From Brienomyrus brachyistius (taxonomy: Eukaryota; Chordata; Actinopteri; Osteoglossiformes; Mormyridae): a stretch of 64,000 bases of DNA. Under the pieces are notes generated by a model that ran no database searches, was not told the origin of the DNA, and saw only the letters and a list, made by a program, of their open reading frames with translations. This document shows, piece by piece, positions 33,694 to 45,896 of this stretch. The position numbers were made by a program, and so were the translations under genes. Positions within the stretch are counted from its first letter, which is position 1. Each line of letters opens with the position of its first letter. The stretch is from assembly GCF_023856365.1 (NCBI RefSeq), contig NC_064536.1, positions 36,014,776 to 36,078,775 of the forward strand, in the 5' to 3' direction.

Positions 33694-35078
33694 CTTTAAC
33701 TCGTTGTGCCACCTCTGCCTTGACGTCACGATTGACCAGGACATGGGGCTCCACCCACAACAGAGAAAAGGCTGGATCCAAGGCAGCTGCTTTGAGGTAG
33801 ACTGGATCTGAAAAGGGAGCAGTGACCCCATCTTGTGTCCTGGCCATTTTCACGTTGATGAAGATTCCAAGAAATCTTCTGTTCAAGGATGCCTGGAGAC
33901 TTCTGACCAGGCTGCTCAGGAAACAGACTTGGGGCTTCAGCTTCTCAAGGTGGTGGTTGATGGACAAGACGGATGGAACAACAGCACTGATTGTGATGAC
34001 CTTCTCCCCCTGTGTCAAATCAGTTGCTTCTCCAAATGGCTTCAAGATGTCCACCAACTCCTTCAACAGATTCCACTCCCGTGCTGTGAATGACAACTCC
34101 CTGTGCCCAGCCTTTTCTAGAATAGCACAGAGCTTTAGATGATTGCACTGGAGAACTGCCTTCACTTGCCTCAGTGTTGAGTTCCATCTTGTGTTGACTG
34201 CAGCAGGGATGTCTTTCTGTTCCCCAAATTCAGCATTAAACACATCTTTGAATGTTGTGCTTGTGTGCAGCAGTGAGCTGAGTTTTGATAACTTTGAAAG
34301 AGGAGGAGATACCACTTTTGTTTCTTTCAAACCGTCTCCCACCACCAGCTGAAGAGTGTGCGCAAAACACTGCAAGCGCTATTTCTTTGCCATGGCAACA
34401 TCTACTGTTTGCTGATCTTCCAGGGTTAAGTCACACCAGAGCTCAGGGTCATCAAGATGATCTCCATCATCGTCATCATCTTGTTCACTGGGGAAGCACA
34501 CAGTGAATGCTTTCCGCATGTTAGCAGCATTATCACTAATAATGTAGTCCAGTTTATCTTTAATGTTGTATTCATCACATATTGACTCAAATTGGTCACA
34601 GATTCTTTCAGCTGTGTGTGAGCCTTTGAAGCGCTCACAGGCCAAAAGATTGGACTTTAGCTGTATCCTATCTGCCTCTTTATCTATCCAGTGCACAGTG
34701 ACACCCAGGAATCCCCTCATCTTTCGGTCAGACCAAATGTCCACAGTAACTGAAACATGGTCAGTGTTGCTCAATTGAGCTTTTAATTTTGAACGTCTCT
34801 CTTCAGCGAGGTTCTCTCTTTTTGATGTCAGTGTTCTGCGACACACTGGGGTGTACTTGTTGTCAAGTACTGTCAGAAAGTGCCTAAAACTTTTGTTTTC
34901 CACAATAGACAGGGGCAAGTTGCAATCAATAATCAGGTCGGAGAGTATTGCATTGGTGATAGTTTTCTGCTGTGGATGACTCATGCTGTAATGCCCAACA
35001 CTATTGTCCAGGAATTGCGAGATTGAAGGCTGTTGTGGTTCATTTGTGTTGCTTTTGTTCAACTGGTATTCTTCAAAT
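33694..35078 (-). pseudogene. hAT transposase exon 2 (catalytic core)
   Basis: From CTCTTACAG| (35078) to TTAAAG|GTAAAT (33694). It shows the ZBED-like hAT core: HVSVTVDIWSD with the first Asp, YIISDNAANMRKAF with the second, then [14 protein letters not shown] and [16 protein letters not shown] at 34379-34381 interrupts the frame just before the conserved [11 protein letters not shown]. The split codon at the exon 1/2 junction reads TGA. So at least two nonsense lesions prevent a full product. The open frame that seems to start at 35161 runs into a solo LTR and is not the natural start. Confidence 0.83.
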
Positions 35079-35097
35079 CTGTAAGAGGTAAGCATAT

Positions 35098-35518
35098 TGT
35101 AGCGTTTTCTGGGTTTTTCGCCACCAGGGAGTAATGGAGACAGTTGAGGAACTTTGCTCAACAGGAGAGAAGTCTCCGAGCTTTATTCTGTCAGCAAAGA
35201 ACAGAATAAAAGCACAGCCAAGGCAAGCAAAGGGCTAACTCTGCCATAAGCTTACTTGCTCGCTCTGTTTTTACACACAAAAACCCTGCCCAGATACACA
35301 GTACTACCGATGATCCCGTCCACGGTAGCCTGTGTGCGTTTACACAAAAACATTTCCAAACACGTAAGAACCCAATTACATTAACAAATACTAACAACTC
35401 CCCCCCCCCAAACAACACAAACAACAACAACAGGAATCACAGGTAAACAGATTCTCCCCCTTGGTGGGAGCAGTGCATTATGGGTGCCGCCGCCCCCCTA
35501 CAGTCCAACTCCGTTACA
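35098..35518 (-). repeat. Solo LTR (family B) in intron 1 of the hAT transposase
   Basis: On the minus strand it runs TGTAACGGAG to CGCTACA, with 4-bp duplications ATAT (35094-35097 and 35519-35522). GACAGAATAAAGC supplies a polyadenylation signal on that strand. It sits 20 bp from the exon 2 acceptor. Confidence 0.85.
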
Positions 35519-36084
35519 ATATTAAACAGATGTCAGAAAATCCCTTATAGCCACAAATGAATTGTATTGAAACTACTCTTTATTACTAATATTACTAATA
35601 TCAATCTTAACATTGTGTTTTGAATTGTATGTGTATGTATTGTATGTCTTTTTAGGTGGCTAAAATACGCGTTGCTGCTGACCGCCGTCTACTACTGTAC
35701 ATTAGAGAGAGAGAGAGAATGCCGGATCCATCAAATTGACAGGTCGGGTCAAAAGGTCACTTGTGGGCGGGGCTTGTGTAGGCGGGGTTTGGTTGTGGTG
35801 GTACGATGTGACGTCACGGGAGTTGGATTTATTTATTATTTATTTATTAAATGATTTATTATTTATTTATTATTATTTATTATTTTAAATTATTATTTAT
35901 TATTTTAAATTATTTATTTTAAATGATTTATTATTATTATAATTTATTTTAAATGATTTATTTAATTATTATTTTATTTTAAAATTATATTGAGGAGAGT
36001 GCTATATTGAGGAGAGTGCTTATGAGTGTGTGTGTTATTTTAATAAGTTATTATTTTGTCGGGCACAGCCGGGGCTGAGCGGGG

Positions 36085-36417
36085 GTGGGTTACCCGATGG
36101 AGCGTGAGCGTACGGCGTGTCTGGTGTTACGGTACCGCGGTAAGGTCCCGGGCTTTGGAGATTCAGCAAAGGCCTTAGAACCCTGTGTCTGGTGCGGTAC
36201 TGCGCTAAGGTCCCCGCGGGCTCGGATAATCCTCGGAGAGAGCGATGCCGGAGAGCTGAGAGCCGTGCCGCTGCGCGAGTCTGATGCCGGAGAGCTGAGA
36301 GCCGTGCTGCTGCGCAAGTCTGTGAGAAACTCTGAGAGACTGAGACTCTGGGAGAAAATGATAAAGTTGGAGCAAAGAATGAGAGGAGGAGGAGGTGGAG
36401 GGTCTGTCGTCCAATAA
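36085..36417 (+). other. GC-rich open frame in the arm, status uncertain
   Basis: This 110-codon frame holds two tandem 13-residue repeats (SDAGELRAVPLRE and a near copy) and ends in a Gly run. The stop codon overlaps AATAAA (CCAATAAAAACG). The identical frame is at 44825-45157 (minus strand). I know no homologue. The minus strand of the same DNA is also open, so GC richness may explain it. Low confidence as a gene. Confidence 0.2.
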
Positions 36418-36802
36418 AAACGCTTGGCGGTACTTTTGACAATGTATGTGTGTTTCTTCCTCACGCAGGCGTTTGTATTACATCAGCGTATGGTGCCACA
36501 CTTTTGAAGGCCGTCTCTAACGACTTGGGCCATACATGCACCCCCAGTAAAATCAGTTTGAAGCTTTGTTTTCCATATATGACCTCGCACAAGTACAGAT
36601 ATGAGTGCACCTGGTTAATTGCAATTAAATAATCTAGTAAAGACACGCAAGCGTATGGGGCCATACTTTTGAAAGTCGTCTCTAACGACTCGGGCCATAC
36701 ATCAAGTTGGATACCTTGTCTCCCAGTAAATCCTGTTTTTCATACATGACAGTACAGATATGGGTTAACAGAGAAACGATATGACTGCACCCGGTTGATA
36801 TT

Positions 36803-36907
36803 GGCTTGGCTTACTCACTGGGGGCTTTGGGTGAGGATACTGTAAAGCGCTTTGAGACAATGTAATGTTGTGATAATGCGCTATATAAAAATAAATTTGT
36901 TGTTGTT
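36803..36907 (+). mobile_element. Short retroposon (L2/SINE 3' tail type) present only in the left arm
   Basis: TAAAGCGCTTTGAGACAATG and GCGCTATATAAAAATAAATT followed by TTG repeats is the common 3' tail of fish L2-mobilised SINEs. It is flanked by GTTGATATT (36794-36802 and 36908-36916). The right arm has the uninterrupted site (CGCAATATCAACCGGG at about 44440). Confidence 0.85.
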
Positions 36908-38628
36908 GTTGATATTGCGGCGAGCGGGGAGGGGGGCCTATTCTTCCTAGGGCAGAGGCACAAGTATCTTCGAGGTCTTACCCTTCCTGCCAGCCAAAGA
37001 GCCACAAGTTTCATCCAGGCCTTACCCGGTGAGTATATTATTTCTTTTATTCGCGTGATAAAAATGCTAATTAATTAAATCAAATTAAATTAACATTCTA
37101 ATAATAGGTATTCTCTGTTTTTTCTATGTACAAGAGAGAGACTGCGCTGACCGGTCAAGAGAAAATCTACAAGAGACCTGAATCAGCAGTGTTATAAAGC
37201 ACATAGCCAACGCTAATTAATAAAGAATTTAAGCATAATAGCCCAGACGTACCATGGCCTATAGCTGGTAGAAATGGAGCTATCCTACGGCCTACAAGAT
37301 AAAAGCATATGGCACCAAATTGAAATCAGTAGTCTTTAAAAGAATAAATGGACTAGCAACTGTCTCTGGGGGAGCACCCCCGGTTAGGTACTATTAAGCA
37401 GCATTTAGTGACATGCATCAAAACACATTTTTAAAAACTTTGACAGAATAAAGTCTTAGTTATTTTAATAAATATGTTTTTCAGTAAATGTTTATTCACG
37501 CGCATGCGGACAAACACACACCCCGGAGGTCAAACTAAAAAAAAAGTTGATACAAACTACAGTTGTATCGGACACGCACACAAAAACACAAAAGAGTTTG
37601 CTCAATCAAAAAAACACCAAACATATATAGTTCACGTTTTTTATTAAAATGTATAAAGATTGTTTTGTTATAGCGAAATTTTAAATTAATATGAGTGGGA
37701 TATAAGTCATTTAGGCAACAGGATTTGAGGAAGAACCTAAATAGCAGCTAGAAATGACCGACCAGGCAGGCAGAAGTCTGCTTTTCTTATCTCACAAGTC
37801 ATGGAAGGGTGGGAGGGGGGCCACATAAGTGTGGGGTAGGAACTGTGGAATCAGGCAGGGGTGCAAGAATTTAGGATATAGTCTTGTTATTTTAAAGAAG
37901 GTGTACATGATTATTTAATTATATTTAATAGGAACCAGTAAGCTGCATTTAGCACCATGCTGCAAATACACATTAAAAAAACTTTAAAGAATAAGGTCTT
38001 AGTTATTTTAATAAAGACATCCTACAAGGTGCCCACGGCCCCAGCTTATATAATCTACAAGCTTGATCTGAGATGCTTGCTGGAGTACAATGCTAAGTTG
38101 ACAACGGTAACGGAGCTGCAGACTGTTTGATAGTTAATGAAACACAGTTCAAATTCAACAGTGTCAGCAGTCATCCACTATGCAGGGATACTACAGATTC
38201 ACTATAACGACCCCATTTATCTGCGGGTATTATTTAAAAATTGTTTTGACAGAATAAAGCCTTAGTTATTTTAATAAATATGTTTTTTCAGTAAATGTAT
38301 ATTCATGCTCATGTGCACAAACACACAAACACACACACACACACACACCGGTGGTCAGGGGCTTTAAAGTTTAACTTTAGGTCTGTGAAAGTATAGGACC
38401 GCGATGTGTATACAGACCCCAAAACATACTAACTTAGTCGTTCATGAGTCTTATTGTGAAAAACCACACAAAATAGACTTGTAAATTTTAAAGAAAAGAC
38501 ATTAACAGCTTTTGTTAATGTTTAAATGTATAAAAACTTTAGATGTGTTTGTTAAACAGTCAAACAAAAATGTGTTATTTTAAAGTAGTATAAAATATAA
38601 CCTTAACTTTGGACGCAAGATGAACAAC

Positions 38629-38659
<31 letters not shown>

Positions 38660-38965
38660 GCAAAACCCCAAGCATGCGCACAAGCGCACAACCAAAGGTT
38701 GGGAAGTGTGCTTTCCTTATCTCACAAGTCATGGAAGGGTGGGAGGGGGGGGGGGGGGATGGGGGACACATAAGTGGGGGGTAGGAACTGTGGAATCAGG
38801 CAAGGGTGTAAGAATATAGGATATAGTCTTGTTATTTTAAAGAAGGTGTACATGATTATTTAATTACATTTAATAGCAACCAGTAAGCTGCATTTACACA
38901 TTAAACGCAAAAACACATTAAAAACTTTAAAGAATGGTAATATAACTTCACCATAGTTTTTAGTT

Positions 38966-39262
38966 ACACAAATGTTTTAAAATGTAACATGAAAGTTTTT
39001 CAAAGTAAGATGTACAAATGTTTTAAAATGTGACGTGAAAGTTTTTCAAAGATGTACAAATGTTTTAAAATGTGACATGAAAGTTTTTCAGATATACAAA
39101 TGTTTTAAAACGTTACATGAAAGTTTTTCAAAGTAAGATGTACAAATGTTTTAAAATGTGACATGAAAGTTTTTCAAAGTAAGATGTACAACTGTTTTAA
39201 GACGTTACATAAAAGTTTTTCAAAGTAAGATGTACAGATGTTTTAAGATGTAAGATGTTTGG
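38966..39262. repeat. Tandem array of 40-46 bp units, left arm
   Basis: Units of the type ACAAATGTTTTAAAATGTGA followed by CATGAAAGTTTTTCAAAGTA occur about seven times. The right arm (42020-42410) has two more units. Decayed relatives continue to about 39680. Confidence 0.87.
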
Positions 39263-39898
39263 GTGTTTTACAAAAACATTTTGTTATGTGTTTGTAGCCC
39301 AAACGTATTTTTAAAATGTACAAAGTTTTATGCATTCAGTTTGTGAATTAGTTTTGAAATCTAATATGAACATGGCTTTTATTTTACAAAAGCAAAGTTG
39401 TAAAAATTTTGTAGGGTTTTTATCAAAGGAGATTTTGTTAATGTAACATAAAGTTTTTTTATTTTCAAAGTTGCACAAGTGTTTCAAAATGTATCATGTA
39501 TACGTGTGTTGTATTTTTCAAGCTTGTACAAAAATGTTTATGCACATTTATCAAATGAGTTTTTAAAATGTACCATGACCGGGTGTTTTATTATTCAAAA
39601 TAAAAGTTGTACATATGTTTTGTTATATGTATGCACCACGGTTGTGTTTTTAAAATGTACTAATTTTGTGAGGTGGTGGGAATAAAGCGTATTTAAAGGG
39701 GTACCTCTCATGGAATCTACCAATCTTTACCAGCTGATGAACCCTGAGCCACACGGGGACTGGGGGTTTTAACCGTGAGACTCGACACCTAGGCATTAGA
39801 TCCTTATGTCAACAATGGTCCCCATGCATGTACCCAGTGTAGGGTCAGGTCCAGAGAAAGCTGTAACTACGAGTGCACCTGGTTAACAGCATTTAATT

Positions 39899-41383
39899 TA
39901 TAACAGTACGAGCTAGAAAAATGCATTTAGCAGTCGCATTAAAACACGTTAAAGACTTTAAAGAATAAAGCCTTAGTTATTTTTTAAAAAAGATGGCTTT
40001 TCAGTAAATGTTGACTTTCCTACAAGGTGACCCCCGAGGCCTATGCTTATAGCATCCGGGTGCCTGATTTGAGATGCTTACTGAGGATGCCATGTTAACA
40101 CCGGTAACTGAGCTGCACCATGTGTCACACTTAATGAAACTTAGTCCTAATTCAACAGAACCAGTCGTCATCCACTTTGCAGTGAGATTTCTGAGCGAAA
40201 AGTGAGCAAAGTTTCATTTTCTTACTTTACCACCTATCGGTTAGTAAGGGAAATGGAGACGGTAATATGTCGGACACGTCAATGGCACTGAGCACGAGGG
40301 AGTGTGCGGTGTGGCGCGAGCTGCTAGCTGATGTAACGCTGCGAACAGTGGGGCTCTTATGTTTTTAAGATGCGGCTAACTATCCCCGAGACACTTTAGC
40401 CAGGTTCGTGTATATTTGCTCTTAATGCTGCTGTCAACGCCAGGAGGGAGCTGGCTAGCAATAACATCTTTAGCTGGTCTTAAAGCTTGCTGTATTTTTC
40501 ATTCAGTACATACACGGTTTAGAAGAAAACCTAATCGACTTTTAAATAAATAAAAAAATAAACGTACAAAACTATTGAAATCCACCAGAAGCATGTGCAT
40601 ATTTTTCTGGTTTGCATGTTATGTGTGGTTGTCTAAGCACCGTCGGGCCTAGTGTTTGATAGGTGATGGAGAAGCATACGGTCGTAAACTGCATGCGCTT
40701 ATGCCAACAGGTGTTTAACATACAAACATAGACGCTTTCTTTAACGTGAAACATTTAAAGGCTCATTCTGTTTTGTCGACATTCTTAATTTTATTCAAGT
40801 AGCCTCTAATCACCTTACACTTGTTCTATTTTACTGTAGAGTATTTTAAAACAATGTCACTGTAATGTCACCACATGTCAAAGCTAACAAGGTAACATGA
40901 TTGTATCAGCGGAACAAAAAGCCGTCGCCTGGATATGTATAGACAGATCATGTATTGCTCAGCAAATCGACCGCATTATGAAATCTATTTGTATTTAGAC
41001 AAATATATTGGGAATGAAGTGTCGCGTTTTAAGAGGCAGACATTGAGGCCGAATTTAAGTTGGTCACAAATGTATTTTTCTTCTGCAGCTAGAAGCGTCG
41101 TCTGAGCCTGATTTTAACTGGCATGTCGGTGTGGGATTCTTATAGTAGAAGTTATGTGAATTGCGGTACTCTGAAATTAAGTGATATGTGTATTAGAATC
41201 GTGAAGTGTCATCTTCCTTTTGTTTTAGGTTCCCCCTGGGCATTTTTATGAACTGTATTGCAATATCAGACAGTGTGTCATGAATTTCTGAAGGCATGTT
41301 ATATATGACCGTTTCTTGGATATGTCTCTTGTACAGTAGTTGCAGTTCGTCAGGACAAGACTGTTTGCCTAATGTGACATGCT
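39899..41383. other. Spacer of the giant inverted repeat
   Basis: Its first 300 bp (39899-40200) are a diverged copy of the arm segment around 37930-38210 (GCATTTAG, AATAAAGYCTTAGTTATTTT, CTACAAGGTG, GTCATCCACT). The remaining 1.2 kb is single-copy in this window, with no convincing frame. Nothing marks it as a gene. Confidence 0.6.
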
Positions 41384-42707
41384 AATTAAATGCTGTTAAC
41401 CAGGTGCACTCGTAGTTACAGCTTTCTCTGGACCTGACCCTACACTGGGTACATGCATGGGGACCATTGTTGACATAAGGATCTAATGCCTAGGTGTCGA
41501 GTCTCACGGTTAAAACCCCCAGTCCCCGTGTGGCTCAGGGTTCATCAGCTGGTAAAGATTGGTAGATTCCATGAGAGGTACCCCTTTAAATACGCTTTAT
41601 TCCCACCACCTCACAAAATTAGTACATTTTAAAAACACAACCGTGGTGCATACATATAACAAAACATATGTACAACTTTTATTTTGAATAATAAAACACC
41701 CGGTCATGGTACATTTTAAAAACTCATTTGATAAATGTGCATAAACATTTTTGTACAAGCTTGAAAAATACAACACACGTATACATGATACATTTTGAAA
41801 CACTTGTGCAACTTTGAAAATAAAAAAACTTTATGTTACATTAACAAAATCTCCTTTGATAAAAACCCTACAAAATTTTTACAACTTTGCTTTTGTAAAA
41901 TAAAAGCCATGTTCATATTAGATTTCAAAACTAATTCACAAACTGAATGCATAAAACTTTGTACATTTTAAAAATACGTTTGGGCTACAAACACATAACA
42001 AAATGTTTTTGCAAAACACCCAAACATCTTACATCCTAAAACATCTGTACATCTTACTTTGAAAAACTTTTATGTAACGTCTTAAAACAGTTGTACATCT
42101 TACTTTGAAAAACTTTCATGTCACATTTTAAAACATTTGTACATCTTACTTTGAAAAACTTTCATGTAACGTTTTAAAACATTTGTATATCTGAAAAACT
42201 TTCATGTCACATTTTAAAACATTTGTACATCTTACTTTGAAAAACTTTCATGTAACGTTTTAAAACATTTGTATATCTGAAAAACTTTCATGTCACATTT
42301 TAAAACATTTGTACATCTTTGAAAAACTTTCACGTCACATTTTAAAACATTTGTACATCTTACTTTGAAAAACTTTCATGTTACATTTTAAAACATTTGT
42401 GTAACTAAAAACTATGGTGAAGTTATATTACCATTCTTTAAAGTTTTTAATGTGTTTTTGCGTTTAATGTGTAAATGCAGCTTACTGGTTGCTATTAAAT
42501 GTAATTAAATAATCATGTACACCTTCTTTAAAATAACAAGACTATATCCTATATTCTTACACCCTTGCCTGATTCCACAGTTCCTACCCCCCACTTATGT
42601 GTCCCCCATCCCCCCCCCCCCCTCCCACCCTTCCATGACTTGTGAGATAAGGAAAGCACACTTCCCAACCTTTGGTTGTGCGCTTGTGCGCATGCTTGGG
42701 GTTTTGC

Positions 42708-42738
<31 letters not shown>

Positions 42739-45539
42739 GTTGTTCATCTTGCGTCCAAAGTTAAGGTTATATTTTATACTACTTTAAAATAACACATTTT
42801 TGTTTGACTGTTTAACAAACACATCTAAAGTTTTTATACATTTAAACATTAACAAAAGCTGTTAATGTCTTTTCTTTAAAATTTACAAGTCTATTTTGTG
42901 TGGTTTTTCACAATAAGACTAAGTTAGTATGTTTTGGGGTCTGTGTACACATCGCGGTCCTATACTTTCACAGACCTAAAGTTAAACTTTAAAGCCCCTG
43001 ACCACCGGTGTGTGTGTGTGTGTGTGTTTGTGTGTTTGTGCACATGAGCATGAATATACATTTACTGAAAAAACATATTTATTAAAATAACTAAGGCTTT
43101 ATTCTGTCAAAACAATTTTTAAATAATACCCGCAGATAAATGGGGTCGTTATAGTGAATCTGTAGTATCCCTGCATAGTGGATGACTGCTGACACTGTTG
43201 AATTTGAACTGTGTTTCATTAACTATCAAACAGTCTGCAGCTCCGTTACCGTTGTCAACTTAGCATTGTACTCCAGCAAGCATCTCAGATCAAGCTTGTA
43301 GATTATATAAGCTGGGGCCGTGGGCACCTTGTAGGATGTCTTTATTAAAATAACTAAGACCTTATTCTTTAAAGTTTTTTTAATGTGTATTTGCAGCATG
43401 GTGCTAAATGCAGCTTACTGGTTCCTATTAAATATAATTAAATAATCATGTACACCTTCTTTAAAATAACAAGACTAAATCCTAAATTCTTGCACCCCTG
43501 CCTGATTCCACAGTTCCTACCCCACACTTATGTGGCCCTCCTCCCACCCTTCCATGACTTGTGAGATAAGAAAAGCAGACTTCTGCCTGCCTGGTCGGTC
43601 ATTTCTAGCTGCTATTTAGGTTCTTCCTCAAATCCTGTTGCCTAAATGACTTATATCCCACTCATATTAATTTAAAATTTCGCTATAACAAAACAATCTT
43701 TATACATTTTAATAAAAAACGTGAACTATATATGTTTGGTGTTTTTTTGATTGAGCAAACTCTTTTGTGTTTTTGTGTGCGTGTCCGATACAACTGTAGT
43801 TTGTATCAACTTTTTTTTTAGTTTGACCTCCGGGGTGTGTGTTTGTCCGCATGCGCGTGAATAAACATTTACTGAAAAACATATTTATTAAAATAACTAA
43901 GACTTTATTCTGTCAAAGTTTTTAAAAATGTGTTTTGATGCATGTCACTAAATGCTGCTTAATAGTACCTAACCGGGGGTGCTCCCCCAGAGACAGTTGC
44001 TAGTCCATTTATTCTTTTAAAGACTACTGATTCCAATTTGGTGCCATATGCTTTTATCTTGTAGGCCGTAGGATAGCTCCATTTCTACCAGCTATAGGCC
44101 ATGGTACGTCTGGGCTATTATGCTTAAATTCTTTATTAATTAGCGTTGGCTATGTGCTTTATAACACTGCTGATTCAGGTCTCTTGTAGATTTTCTCTTG
44201 ACCGGTCAGCGCAGTCTCTCTCTTGTACATAGAAAAAACAGAGAATACCTATTATTAGAATGTTAATTTAATTTGATTTAATTAATTAGCATTTTTATCA
44301 CGCGAATAAAAGAAATAATATACTCACCGGGTAAGGCCTGGATGAAACTTGTGGCTCTTTGGCTGGCAGGAAGGGTAAGACCTCGAAGATACTTGTGCCT
44401 CTACCCTAGGAGGAATAGGCCCCCCTCCCCGCTCGCCGCAATATCAACCGGGTGCAGTCATATCGTTTCTCTGTTAACCCATATCTGTACTGTCATGTAT
44501 GAAAAACAGGATTTACTGGGAGACAAGGTATCCAACTTGATGTATGGCCCGAGTCGTTAGAGACGACTTTCAAAAGTATGGCCCCATACGCTTGCGTGTC
44601 TTTACTAGATTATTTAATTGCAATTAACCAGGTGCACTCATATCTGTACTTGTGCGAGGTCATATATGGAAAACAAAGCTTCAAACTGATTTTACTGGGG
44701 GTGCATGTATGGCCCAAGTCGTTAGAGACGGCCTTCAAAAGTGTGGCACCATACGCTGATGTAATACAAACGCCTGCGTGAGGAAGAAACACACATACAT
44801 TGTCAAAAGTACCGCCAAGCGTTTTTATTGGACGACAGACCCTCCACCTCCTCCTCCTCTCATTCTTTGCTCCAACTTTATCATTTTCTCCCAGAGTCTC
44901 AGTCTCTCAGAGTTTCTCACAGACTTGCGCAGCAGCACGGCTCTCAGCTCTCCGGCATCAGACTCGCGCAGCGGCACGGCTCTCAGCTCTCCGGCATCGC
45001 TCTCTCCGAGGATTATCCGAGCCCGCGGGGACCTTAGCGCAGTACCGCACCAGACACAGGGTTCTAAGGCCTTTGCTGAATCTCCAAAGCCCGGGACCTT
45101 ACCGCGGTACCGTAACACCAGACACGCCGTACGCTCACGCTCCATCGGGTAACCCACCCCCGCTCAGCCCCGGCTGTGCCCGACAAAATAATAACTTATT
45201 AAAATAACACACACACTCATAAGCACTCTCCTCAATATAGCACTCTCCTCAATATAATTTTAAAATAAAATAATAATTAAATAAATCATTTAAAATAAAT
45301 TATAATAATAATAATAAATCATTTAAAATAAATAATTTAAAATAATAAATAATAATTTAAAATAATAAATAATAATAAATAAATAATAAATCATTTAATA
45401 AATAAATAATAAATAAATCCAACTCCCGTGACGTCACATCGTACCACCACAACCAAACCCCGCCTACACAAGCCCCGCCCACAAGTGACCTTTTGACCCG
45501 ACCTGTCAATTTGATGGATCCGGCATTCTCTCTCTCTCT
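41384..45539 (-). repeat. Right arm of the giant inverted repeat
   Basis: Reverse complement of 35704-39898. It lacks the 114-bp retroposon insertion and has an extra tandem dimer of about 85 bp in the 40-46 bp array. Visible single-base differences are few (for example TTCTTCCTAGGGCAG against TTCCTCCTAGGGTAG). Confidence 0.9.
42020..42410. repeat. Tandem array of 40-46 bp units, right arm
   Basis: About nine units, the inverted counterpart of 38966-39262. The section containing GTATATCTGAAAAACTTTCA is present twice here but once on the left. Confidence 0.85.
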
Positions 45540-45744
45540 TACATTGACTAACGTTATGTATAAGTACCTCATACAATCAGGTTTAAAAAAATCACATAAG
45601 TGTATGAATTAAGGGAGTGAACTCGCAGTGGACACAACAGATTATCGTGTTTGCAACGTTAACAGTGCGTTTACAGCTTCATTGATTTAACTACACAGCA
45701 AAGAAAAGTTAGCGAATAAATGTTAGCTTTCGCTCAGAACTTAC

Positions 45745-45896
45745 CATTCTTTGTGCAACTTCAAATGTCGAACGAAGTTGGAAGTTGTTGCGTCTCCGTC
45801 TGTAATCTTCGGCCCGCATATTTTGCATACTGCAATTTGTTTTTTGTTGACCACCTCGTACTTTTTATACCCGAACGAAACTATCTTTGGTATCAT
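45745..45896 (-). pseudogene. hAT transposase exon 1 (BED zinc finger), beyond the palindrome
   Basis: The ATG at 45896-45894 opens a 152-nt exon ending GAATG|GTAAGT at 45745 (phase 2, matching exon 2). It encodes an aromatic FGYKKYEVV, then VCKIC and RHLKLHKE: the C2H2 pattern of a BED finger, which binds DNA at hAT ends. It lies 9.8 kb from exon 2 because the palindromic element was inserted in the intron between. The codon split by the intron now reads TGA; similar transposases have a sense codon there, so this is probably a point mutation. Confidence 0.75.

Larger units (their letters stand above)
35704..39898 (+). repeat. Left arm of the giant inverted repeat
   Basis: It pairs base for base with 41384-45539, with few substitutions. 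It contains an AT-rich block (35830-35990), a GC-rich block (36060-36410), two copies of a 150-bp unit (36475-36800), CA microsatellites (38330, 38632) and a 40-46 bp tandem array (38966-39262). It is longer by a 114-bp retroposon insertion at 36803-36916, absent on the right. Confidence 0.9.
35704..45539. mobile_element. 9.8 kb palindromic element in the hAT intron, unknown type
   Basis: It is flanked by a perfect 6-bp duplication TACATT (35698-35703 and 45540-45545). Both ends start AGAGAGAGAGAGAATGCC. The left arm (35704-39898) and right arm (41384-45539) are inverted copies of one another around a 1.5 kb spacer. No transposase, integrase, polymerase or capsid gene is visible. A 6-bp duplication and AG ends are features of Maverick/Polinton ends, but arms of 4 kb and no genes are not typical. 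It could be a non-autonomous derivative, a fold-back element or an unknown class. Confidence 0.75.

Noticed and set aside
34379..35161. ATG at 35161 as the start of the hAT transposase
   Set aside because: The first residues are encoded by the solo LTR at 35098-35518 and by intron; splice site and phase point to an exon start at 35078 and a first exon at 45745-45896.
38966..39262. Regular repeats that could suggest a CRISPR array
   Set aside because: There are no unique spacers between units, the units themselves vary, and the window is animal DNA.
39720..39790. CTGATGA motif in the arm as a hammerhead ribozyme core
   Set aside because: There is no GAAA partner and no matching stems around it.
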